From CAZDML01 sp964506645 (lineage in GTDB: Bacteria; Elusimicrobiota; Elusimicrobia; 2-01-FULL-59-12), in the NCBI GenBank assembly GCA_964506645.1, contig CAZDML010000004.1, forward strand, positions 1-45,269: a DNA stretch of 45,269 bases. Direction: 5' to 3'. Position numbers and translations under genes: made by a program. Below the pieces are notes generated by a model. It searched no databases. It was not told the DNA's origin and saw nothing but the letters and a program-made list of their open reading frames with translations. Each line of letters begins with the position of its first letter. Positions within the stretch are counted from its first letter, which is position 1. Shown here in pieces: positions 38,685 through 45,269 of this stretch.

Positions 38685-40646
38685 TTATGCAGAGAACCCA
38701 AAGGCCACCTTCGCCAGGGTTTTCTTACGCTCTTCTTCAATGCGTGCGCGCATGAAGGGTGCTGTCAGCGCATCGGCTGCTGTACCGAAGAGTTTTTCGG
38801 CGGCTTGAGCGAGCTCCGCGGGAAGTTCCATGCCCTGATCCACATACGATTGAATCTGGCTTGCCATAGATTCCATTTTCTGGATGCGCCGTACCACAGA
38901 CGTCGTCCAACCCACAAAACTTACAGCAGCACCGACGGCAAGGAGCAAAGCCATCGGGCCCGTGTCCATTGTGGCCACCGCAGGGATGCCAAAGCCATCC
39001 GCAAAAGCGGCCGAGGGAAAAAGCAAGAGCGTCGCGGCCAGCGTGAGCGTACGCAGGATCCATTTTTTCTTTCCTGTTTTTGCTTTATCGCTCCAAACAA
39101 GCCCCCCCACAAAAACTCCAAGGCTTAAGACACCCCGGACGATCGTGGTCCACGGATTGCTCGGCTGCTTCGGAGTTTGCATATCTTCATCAAAAAATGT
39201 GCCTTTGGGTTGTGAAGCTGCGGAATCGGCTTTTTTGGGGGCGAGAGGCATTTCCATACTTACCCCACCCACAGTTGCTTTTTCTTGGGTAGGAACGCTT
39301 GCTGAAACAGCCGCAGTCTCACGAGGTGCTTCTACTGCCATGCGGAGCTGCGGACGGGAAGAGCCCATGGGAGCGTCTTGTCCCAAAGCCATGCTCCCTG
39401 CGCCAGCGAGTACAAGTGCTAGCATCGCGCGTACGCTCAGCCGGCGGACAGATCCCGCAGCAGCGGCCAGACTCGCCGTTACTTGTCCTGCCGCATGAAA
39501 AGGACGGGTAAGACCCGCTGCGGCCCAATCCTTACCGGAGGACAACTGCTCCGGTGTCAAATGCTTGCCCAGCATGCGGTTGATGTAGAGCATCTCATCG
39601 ATTTTGGAGTGCTTGCGCACGTTGGGGGAAATCACGGCATAGCTTAAGCCTTGCTGTTTTAAAAGCTGGGTAATTCCATCGGTATGGAAGCCGCCCACGA
39701 CCATGACGGTGGTGGTCTGGTGATCAAGAGCGCGCAACTTCAGGCTGTTCTTAAAAAGTTCTTTATCGCGCATGAGGGCAACGACGTAGTAGTCAATCGC
39801 CGCGGACACCGGCATGAGCAGGGTGTTCGCCTCATCTTTTGGCAGCGCCTGTTGCAGGTGCAGCAGAGCCGCGCTGGCATTTTTTACGGCTGGGCCAAAT
39901 TCTTCTGGCGTGAGATCGAGATTCGCAAGTTGTTCCACGGCCGCAATTTCGTTGTCGAGCTCGGCAGCGTTGGTGCGAGCCATGGGTGTTTCCTTATTAA
40001 CGCGCTGAAGCGCCCCGCGGAGAATCGATAGGTTTTCGCGCAGTGCCATACGGGCCTGATACGACTTGGCAAAGAAATCGAGAGCCGATTGATAGAGCGG
40101 CATCGTCTCAATACCGTAGAGGCTGCCCTCGCCTTCGGTGACCACATAATGAAAGTCACCCGGCATTTCACCTTGGCGGATCAAATAATCGGCAGCCTGG
40201 GTGCGGGATTTTGCGTCGCCTATTTTCTGCATGGCCGAGACATCAACAGGACCTTCCTGGCCTTCAACCGCGATGCGGTTGGGAAGCAGGTTCATGCCTT
40301 TAAGCGTTTTCAAAATTTTGGAGATCGCAAACTGAACCGAGCGGTTGGCGTGGAGATCCTGAATCAGGATGACGTCCGGTGTGAACCCGGTGGTCAATGT
40401 TTTCGCCGAGTAGACATCGGATACGAAGCCAATCGATTTGGAGAGCGGTAGCGAGAAAGAAGCTCCCATCGGTGCCGCGTGAGACGTCACCGGTACCGAG
40501 GTTCCCGCGATGGCCGCGCTTAAGCTCACGGCCATAAACTTCGTGGCCATGCGGCGGCGCTGGGTGTTCGAGAAGGTCGATACCATGACCGGCTCAAGCG
40601 TCTCGCGATTAAAAATCCATTGAATAAAGTCGGTTAAACGTTTCAT
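38685..40646 (-). CDS. 653-aa exported composite membrane protein with a DLHAN-type N-terminal domain
   Basis: ATG at 40644-40646 behind TTGGAGACTCGC. A basic N-terminus and a signal-like segment (31-57, ends TSHAA) lead to a domain (about 90-345) with VILIQDLHANRSVQFAISKI, IAVEGQEGP and VMVVGGFHTDGITQLL, resembling TraB/ChaN/EreA-type folds (moderate). Then come a second signal-like segment (401-423, ends ALGQ), a Pro/Ser linker, a helix (about 502-518), a third signal-like segment (527-549, ends PSAAFA), a final helix (563-582) and a coiled tail. Function unknown. Several clean potential signal-peptidase sites inside one protein are unusual. It is preceded by leader element C. Confidence 0.8.
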   Translation of the reverse strand: MKRLTDFIQWIFNRETLEPVMVSTFSNTQRRRMATKFMAVSLSAAIAGTSVPVTSHAAPMGASFSLPLSKSIGFVSDVYSAKTLTTGFTPDVILIQDLHANRSVQFAISKILKTLKGMNLLPNRIAVEGQEGPVDVSAMQKIGDAKSRTQAADYLIRQGEMPGDFHYVVTEGEGSLYGIETMPLYQSALDFFAKSYQARMALRENLSILRGALQRVNKETPMARTNAAELDNEIAAVEQLANLDLTPEEFGPAVKNASAALLHLQQALPKDEANTLLMPVSAAIDYYVVALMRDKELFKNSLKLRALDHQTTTVMVVGGFHTDGITQLLKQQGLSYAVISPNVRKHSKIDEMLYINRMLGKHLTPEQLSSGKDWAAAGLTRPFHAAGQVTASLAAAAGSVRRLSVRAMLALVLAGAGSMALGQDAPMGSSRPQLRMAVEAPRETAAVSASVPTQEKATVGGVSMEMPLAPKKADSAASQPKGTFFDEDMQTPKQPSNPWTTIVRGVLSLGVFVGGLVWSDKAKTGKKKWILRTLTLAATLLLFPSAAFADGFGIPAVATMDTGPMALLLAVGAAVSFVGWTTSVVRRIQKMESMASQIQSYVDQGMELPAELAQAAEKLFGTAADALTAPFMRARIEEERKKTLAKVAFGFSA

Positions 40647-40701
40647 GCGAGTCTCCAATAAGTCGTTATTCGCTTTCTTGTGACTTTAAGAGTGTACCGG
40701 A

Positions 40702-40773
40702 AGAGCCAAAGTAGGTAAATAGAACCCAAGGCCAAAAATGGAGGTCTTTTGGGCCCAGGGGTTTCCTGGGTCC
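40702..40773 (-). promoter_or_regulatory. Leader element C, upstream of the 653-aa gene
   Basis: Minus strand: GGACCCAGG pairs with CCTGGGCCC (40751-40773), then AAAAGACC, CCATTTTTGGCC, GGTTCTATTTACC (about 40714-40727) and TACTTTGGCTCT. From GGACCC to TCTATT is 50 nt. The end is about 55-70 nt before the ATG. It lies between the stop of the beta-helix gene and this start. Confidence 0.5.
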
Positions 40774-40794
40774 CGGCGTCACGGCGATGTCGCA

Positions 40795-42867
40795 TTATTT
40801 GATAATGACGAATTTCCCACGGTTTTGGTGTCCGGAAGGGTCAGTGACTACATATAGGTAGAGACCTGAGGCGACTTTGTCTCCTTTTTCATTGGTCATA
40901 TCCCACTGTGCAGAGGTGTTAGAAGTCGTTAGCGTTCGGACATGATGTCCGGATACAGTGAAAATCTTTAGGGTGCAGCCCGCGGTAATTTGATCAATGG
41001 TCAGTGGAAGTCCGGCGTGGCGGTCACTCCGCCAGGGGTTGGGATAAATGCGCGGGTTAGGTGTAGATGCAAGCTGTGCCGAACTCTCGGACGGAGGTGC
41101 TGTGGCCGTTATGCAAACACGCGTGGAGTCCCGCTGACTGTGCGCATCGTAGGGGATCGACACATCTTGGGTATTGTTCCAAAAGTACAACTTTTGAATG
41201 GTGGTCGTAACAGGGTCTTGGTTGAGAGCCGGACCAAATTGATAGCACGGATAAAACGCATCCTGATCATTAAAGTGGGGGTAGCCAATGTATTTTCGAT
41301 CGGGCTCGGTGGGAAACAGATGCAGCGTATTGCTGGCCACGTGCATGTCATAAATTCCCATGCCGCGATAATCATTGGGAGCGAAGGCTTCGACGTCATT
41401 TTGAACCGAGGTCAGTCGGATGCCCTGCGTGTTCCAGAGAGTATTGTTTGTGACGCGTATTTGAAGGGCCACATCGTGAGCCCGCCGTGATTCGGGGCTG
41501 ATCCAAGTGGAGAGGCCATCTCGCACATTGTCTCCAACGCGCACTTGAATAGAACGAGAATCGTAGAGCGTATTACGGTCAATCGTGCAGTTCACGCCTC
41601 CGCTATAAATCGTAATGCCGATGGGGTTATCGATCAGCGTATTGCCGCGAAGGGTAATGTCTTTGGCATCCCAACGGCGAATAACAAACAAGCTTCCAAC
41701 CTCAGGAATACTATCCCAAGGACGATCCACCGTTATTGTTTTATTGGAGGTATTTAGGTTGGAAATATATCGCCAGCTTCCCATGGCCCGGCCGGAGGTA
41801 ATGATGACCACATGTCCAGTATAAGCCGCCAAGCGCGTGGAGGTGTCGGGGCCCCACAGAGCGCTGGAATCGCTTAAGCTCGTAGCCGTGACGGCTGAAA
41901 TCGTTCCTTGATCGGTAAAATCCTGGATATTGGAATGCTGGGTCATAATCGCTTCGCCGTCGCCTCCTTGTTCCTTGGGTGTATGGATGGACCGGAATGT
42001 GTTATCGAGGAGTTGAATTTGAGAGCCAAAACTGAGCTCTATCCCGCCGCTTTCTATGGCTTCAAGTTCCGGGTGTCCATCGGCCGTTGAGCCGGCGTAT
42101 TTGCCGAGAGAGTCGCGTGTGAACGTGTTTCCTTGGATCAATGCATTTTGGTTCAGCTGCATTTGAACACGTCCGAAGTTGTACGTCACGGTGTTGTTCA
42201 AGAATGACACGTTCGTATTGTCGATGATATAGATGGGGCCAAAAACGGTCGACGTCGAATCCATCGTGGAGTTTTGCACGAGCAGCAGGTCGGCATTACC
42301 GATCCAAACACTTCGTCCATTGCTCAGATGAATATCCAGATTGTTGAGGAAAATTTTGCTGTGCGGATTGGAGCCCCAGCTCCAGAGCGTCGCCACGGGT
42401 TGCGTGGAATTTGTCATTGAGAAGAGCCCTAGATCCGTCAGGCCGATGACGCTGCTGTCGCGGAGGGAGAGGCCGGACCAATGCATGGAGTTGTTGTCTT
42501 CTTGGAGGGGAGTCGGATTGTAGAACCGAACGCGTGAGGTCTGCGCACTGTCTCCTCGAAGAAGGACTCTCGGGAAGAGCTCAATGGGCGCACCCGAAGG
42601 CGTCACGATTTTGTAATCTCCCGCAGGGAGATAGACGGTCCCTCCTCCGTCGCTCCAGGCTTTATGGATCGCCGCGCGCAGTGCGGCGGCATCATCCGTG
42701 ATTCCGTCGCCGGCGGCGTTGTAGGGGGGAGACTTGATATTGATTTCATGTGCGGCGATGGTGTTAAAGTCGTTCGCCCAAGGGACGCCCAAAACGGACG
42801 GATCCCATGTCGCATAAAGAGGCGGTACGACAACGAGTAACCCAGCGATAAGAAGGAGGTGTTTCAT
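40795..42867 (-). CDS. Secreted parallel beta-helix protein with C-terminal sorting-type domain
   Basis: A 690-residue protein. Signal peptide MKHLLLIAGLLVVVPPLYA; a pectate-lyase-3-type start (about 40-110) with YNAAGDGITDDAAALRAAI and GGGTVYLPAGDYKI; a long right-handed beta-helix with repeated N-rich turns (NTFTRDS, NNTVTY, RNTLYDS, NNTLWNT); and a C-terminal domain (about 605-690) reading RIYPNPWRSDRHAG then GLYLYVVTDPSGH and RGKFVIIK, like T9SS type A/FlgD-Ig domains. It probably binds or cuts polysaccharide outside the cell; catalytic residues cannot be assigned. The start overlaps the in-frame end of the upstream relative as ATGA. Confidence 0.88.
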   Translation of the reverse strand: MKHLLLIAGLLVVVPPLYATWDPSVLGVPWANDFNTIAAHEINIKSPPYNAAGDGITDDAAALRAAIHKAWSDGGGTVYLPAGDYKIVTPSGAPIELFPRVLLRGDSAQTSRVRFYNPTPLQEDNNSMHWSGLSLRDSSVIGLTDLGLFSMTNSTQPVATLWSWGSNPHSKIFLNNLDIHLSNGRSVWIGNADLLLVQNSTMDSTSTVFGPIYIIDNTNVSFLNNTVTYNFGRVQMQLNQNALIQGNTFTRDSLGKYAGSTADGHPELEAIESGGIELSFGSQIQLLDNTFRSIHTPKEQGGDGEAIMTQHSNIQDFTDQGTISAVTATSLSDSSALWGPDTSTRLAAYTGHVVIITSGRAMGSWRYISNLNTSNKTITVDRPWDSIPEVGSLFVIRRWDAKDITLRGNTLIDNPIGITIYSGGVNCTIDRNTLYDSRSIQVRVGDNVRDGLSTWISPESRRAHDVALQIRVTNNTLWNTQGIRLTSVQNDVEAFAPNDYRGMGIYDMHVASNTLHLFPTEPDRKYIGYPHFNDQDAFYPCYQFGPALNQDPVTTTIQKLYFWNNTQDVSIPYDAHSQRDSTRVCITATAPPSESSAQLASTPNPRIYPNPWRSDRHAGLPLTIDQITAGCTLKIFTVSGHHVRTLTTSNTSAQWDMTNEKGDKVASGLYLYVVTDPSGHQNRGKFVIIK

Positions 42868-43350
42868 TTAATAATGACGAATTTGCCTCGTGCTTTATTG
42901 CCCTGCGGATCCGTCACCTGATACAGATAAAGTCCTGACGCTGCTTTGTCACCGCTATCGGTTGTCAGGTCCCAGGTGATCGACCCGCCCGCCGCCGCCT
43001 TTGCTCATAAAGTCATTGACCGCCGCCAGATACCCCGGCAGCAAGGGACTGTTGGGATAGGGAAGTTCCGTAATAATAATGACGTTGTATTTGGAGAGCC
43101 GCGCTGCGGTCACTTCGCTATAGGTATTGGTGTAATCCACTTCAAATCCCGCCGCATGCCAGGCGCGGATCAGTTCAAAACTCCCGGTGAAATAGTTATT
43201 GGAGATGAAAAGGACAGCCGGATTGGCTGCCTGTAGGGGAGGGGGACGAAGCGAGAAAGCCAATAACAAGAGGAATGGAAATAAAAAATGTCGAAAAAGC
43301 CAGTGAGAAACAGCCTCCTGGTCGCAAGGTTCTCGGTAATATCTTAACAC
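42864..43350 (-). pseudogene. Frameshifted secreted protein with the same C-terminal sorting domain
   Basis: The first frame (GTG 43350 to stop at 42955) encodes a hydrophobic leader (FLFPFLLLLAFSLRPP then LQAA) and VLFISNNYFTGSFELIRAWH ... FMSKGGGG, a ThuA/GATase-like N-terminal region, then stops in RVDHLGPDNR. Moving one base at the G-rich stretch near 42995-43005, the sequence continues as SITWDLTTDSGDKAASGLYL then YQVTDPQGNKARGKFVIIK, nearly the same as the last 38 residues of the beta-helix protein, and stops at 42864 overlapping its ATG. So this is a gene with an internal deletion and/or frameshift, or a sequencing error. The start is also weak: the best ribosome site (CAGGAGG) lies downstream of GTG 43350. 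Confidence 0.75.
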
Positions 43351-43477
43351 GCGTTAAGTTTAGCGGGAATTCAACGTTAAACAAGGCACATTTTGAGTAA
43401 TGAATTTATTGGGTAGGGAGGCCCAGAAATATAAATGGCCTATTAAAAACGAATCTATTTTTAGGCGTGATCTTTCG
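43351..43477. other. Short intergenic stretch, nothing recognised
   Basis: 127 bp of AT-richer sequence between the pseudogene and batE; no hairpin or reading frame worth naming. Confidence 0.4.
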
Positions 43478-44253
43478 CTATATCAACTCTACAGAGCTGT
43501 CAGGAACCCAGCCTTTCAAGCCTTCGGAAGGGATGCCGATTTCCAACCATCCTTGGATGGGTTCCTGTTCGTCGAGGACCAGCACGCGGCGCCCTTCGGG
43601 AATGGTGAAGTTAGCCGTGTAGCTCATGGTGGGACCACTGCGGACTTCGGCGGTGGGAATAATGACAACGGCTTCGCGTTTCGTAGCCAAGTTCACCCGG
43701 AATCCTAGCCATGCCGTGAGGACGAGCCAGAGGACGACAATTCCCAGGGTGAGTTCCGCGCCCGGCTGATACCGGCCCAGCATCCGCAACGTTCCCCCCG
43801 CGCAGAGTCCGATAAAGAAGAGGCTGGCTAAAATCGTCAGGGTGTTAAAGGAAAGACTAAAAAAGAGCCGCCAGAGAAGCCGCGCCAGCGCACCGTTGGG
43901 TAAAAGCGGATCTCCGGCTTTGGTCAGTGCGAAATGAAGATTGAAGATGACATCGCCCTGACTCGAATTTAAGCGAAAGGCNNNNNNNNNNGCACATGAA
44001 GGGCATTCAGTTGTTGAGCTACCTGATAGAGCTTGCAGTAAGCGAAACGTTCCCGGACATCGTTGCTTAGCTCAATACCCTGCGACTTTCCCTTTTCGAA
44101 ACACATGCAGGCCTGAGCGAATTGCCCCTGTGCGTAAGCAGCGTTGCCTTGTTCGAAGGCTGAGGGGTTTGGTTGTGCGTGGCCGCAAGCGAGGACCAAA
44201 CAAACAATCATCGCGGTCATGCAGGATCTGACCCCAGACATTACTCCTTCCAT
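43478..44253 (-). CDS. batE: BatE-like TPR/SH3 protein, interrupted by an assembly gap
   Basis: Two minus-strand pieces belong together. The N-terminal piece (44253 down to the gap at 43991) has a signal peptide (TAMIVCLVLACGHAQP) and a TPR-like start, FEQGNAAYAQGQFAQACMCF. The C-terminal piece (43981 to 43478) continues SSQGDVIFNLHFALTKAGDP, two membrane helices and an SH3-like domain (AEVRSGPTMSYTANFTIPEG, VPDSSVELI). This is the architecture of BatE of the Bacteroides aerotolerance (Bat) cluster. The two parts are out of frame only because ten Ns replace an unknown number of bases. ATG 44253 is preferred: AAAAGGAGATTCG ribosome site. It follows batD with a 13-nt overlap. Confidence 0.8.
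43982..43991. other. Assembly gap (10 N)
   Basis: Ten consecutive N in the middle of batE; the true length is unknown, so the predicted reading frame across it is not informative. Confidence 0.98.
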
Positions 44254-45269
44254 CGAATCTCCTTTTCCAGATGTTCGATCAATTCGCGTAATTCCCGCGC
44301 CGTTTTTTGCAGATCGTCCGTTGTGACCTGGCCCGGGGAGAACTGAAATAAATCCAGCGTCTCCCAGAGTGCGCGCGTGGCCTCGATACGTTTCGGCTGC
44401 ACCCGGGCCGTTTGAAGCGCGGCCACAGTTTCCTGAAGAGAAAGTCCTGTTTCATGCAGGTTGAGTTTGGCGGCCAGGTACTCGCGCAGTACATCGCCTA
44501 GCGTACCCGAGTTCGTGGATTGGGCAAGTTGCTTGTGAGCTTTCTTCGCCGCCGCTCGGAAGCGCAACTGACCAGGGTCGGAAAGAAAAAACCACTCATA
44601 AAGTGTAAAAAGTCCGCTCATTATCAGCACCAGAAAAGCGAGTGCATTTAAAACTCTGAGACCCTTGTTCCGATACAGTGGGACCCCCTGCGAAGCGAGG
44701 GACGCAGGTGTTTTGATATAGCGGATATCTTCTCCTAACACCTGAACATTGGGAGCCGCCGAGGGAATCCCTGGGGTGACAAAGGATGGCGCCGCAGAAC
44801 CTTCGGGGGCGGGCTTTACGTGGAGACTGAGGGCTTGAGAAGACACCATTTTATAGGACTGGGACGCCGGGTTGAAGTACACGAACGAAATGGTTGGTAT
44901 TCGTATTTCTCCCGATGTTTGCGGAACAAGAATCGTTTTAAATACTTTGGAGCCCTGCACACGGTAGTCTTTCTTTTCGATGTTGGTTGCGGCCGTTGTG
45001 TTAAATGCGCGAACATTCGTAAGGGGGGGCAGGGAAATATCCGGAAGCGATTTGATATTCCCTTCGCCGCTGAGGGTCACGGTGAGTGTGATGGGCTGGC
45101 CGACAGTCGTGGAGGGCTTATCTAAGCTTGCGGCGATTTCATAGTGGCCCACCGCGCCGAGAAAGCCTGCCGGTTTCGGATCCGGCAGCGGTTTGATCGT
45201 GATCCCGATAGGATCGGTTTGCAGTACTTTTTCCTCTCCGCCGCCGAAAAACGAAGCGAAGATGTCATT
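44241..45269 (-). CDS. batD: BatD-family protein, 5' end outside window
   Basis: The frame is open to the window edge, so the N-terminus is missing; 342 codons plus stop are visible. It contains repeated Ig-like BatD domains (PIGITIKPLPDPKPAGFLGA, then SLDKPSTTVGQPITLTVTLS, SGEIRIPTISFVYFNP), a Pro-rich linker, one membrane helix (VLNALAFLVLIMSGLFTLYE) and a cytoplasmic helical C-terminus. BatD (oxygen tolerance family) is a periplasmic/membrane partner of BatA/BatB VWA proteins and is often linked to MoxR ATPase systems. Those partners probably lie beyond 45269. It overlaps batE by 13 nt. Confidence 0.88.
   Translation of the reverse strand, partial: NDIFASFFGGGEEKVLQTDPIGITIKPLPDPKPAGFLGAVGHYEIAASLDKPSTTVGQPITLTVTLSGEGNIKSLPDISLPPLTNVRAFNTTAATNIEKKDYRVQGSKVFKTILVPQTSGEIRIPTISFVYFNPASQSYKMVSSQALSLHVKPAPEGSAAPSFVTPGIPSAAPNVQVLGEDIRYIKTPASLASQGVPLYRNKGLRVLNALAFLVLIMSGLFTLYEWFFLSDPGQLRFRAAAKKAHKQLAQSTNSGTLGDVLREYLAAKLNLHETGLSLQETVAALQTARVQPKRIEATRALWETLDLFQFSPGQVTTDDLQKTARELRELIEHLEKEIRWKE

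Noticed and set aside
38641..38690. GGCCCTTAGGC near 38655 as a fifth leader element
   Set aside because: Only one 11-base block matches element D; the other blocks and the spacing are missing, and no gene start follows.

Overview
The window looks like a piece of a Gram-negative genome of moderately high GC, most probably from the Omnitrophota (OP3) lineage. The assignment is an inference from four things: very long secreted composite proteins with several internal membrane or signal-like segments; a DLHAN-type N-terminal domain; ExbD, TonB and BatD/BatE envelope genes; and a secreted beta-helix protein with a T9SS/FlgD-like C-terminal domain. No 16S or other marker gene is present to prove it.

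Layout. 1-3.6 kb: a partial methyltransferase, divergent from exbD-tonB, which meets a convergent pair (CoA-binding protein, alpha/beta hydrolase). 3.6-8.6 kb: a 1666-residue secreted composite protein (receiver + NagB-like + membrane + putative alpha-helical toroid modules). 8.7-11.9 kb: an RlmD-type rRNA methyltransferase, small exported proteins and a 19-residue basic peptide gene. 11.9-23.7 kb: two divergent exported proteins of 649 and 3226 residues; the larger one strings together DUF218, CheR-like, HAD, two further methyltransferase-like domains and an arginase/UPF0489-like domain. 23.8-28.2 kb: a GT2 glycosyltransferase and two GT-C membrane glycosyltransferases. Then come tRNA-Glu(CTC), a small protein and a 17-repeat SEL1 protein. 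30.9-33.0 kb: a SAM-I riboswitch controlling threonine synthase, a MoaD/ThiS-like sulfur carrier and a NIL-domain protein, which suggests thiocarboxylate-dependent sulfur assimilation into methionine. 33.1-37.9 kb: the chain tmk-holB-metG-tatD-3D-domain protein, in the same relative order as the Bacillus tmk-yabE region. 37.9-38.5 kb: a BrnT/BrnA toxin-antitoxin pair. 38.7-45.3 kb: a third long composite membrane protein, a beta-helix protein, a frameshifted relative of it, and a BatE/BatD pair cut by an assembly gap and by the window edge.

The least explained material is the set of long composite exported proteins. Three share one N-terminal signal consensus and Ala-Ala C-termini. Three of the long proteins carry internal segments that look like new signal peptides ending in AQ, GQ or AxA, as a processed polyprotein would. 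All four are preceded by a related 55-70 nt leader (GGRCCC hairpin, then TCTATT at nearly constant spacing in three of the four). Other unusual items are a SAM-I riboswitch with a two-hairpin insertion at its kink-turn, a tRNA inside an 11-bp leader/trailer helix, and three palindromic TCCAA-rich intergenic repeats that extend or create reading frames.
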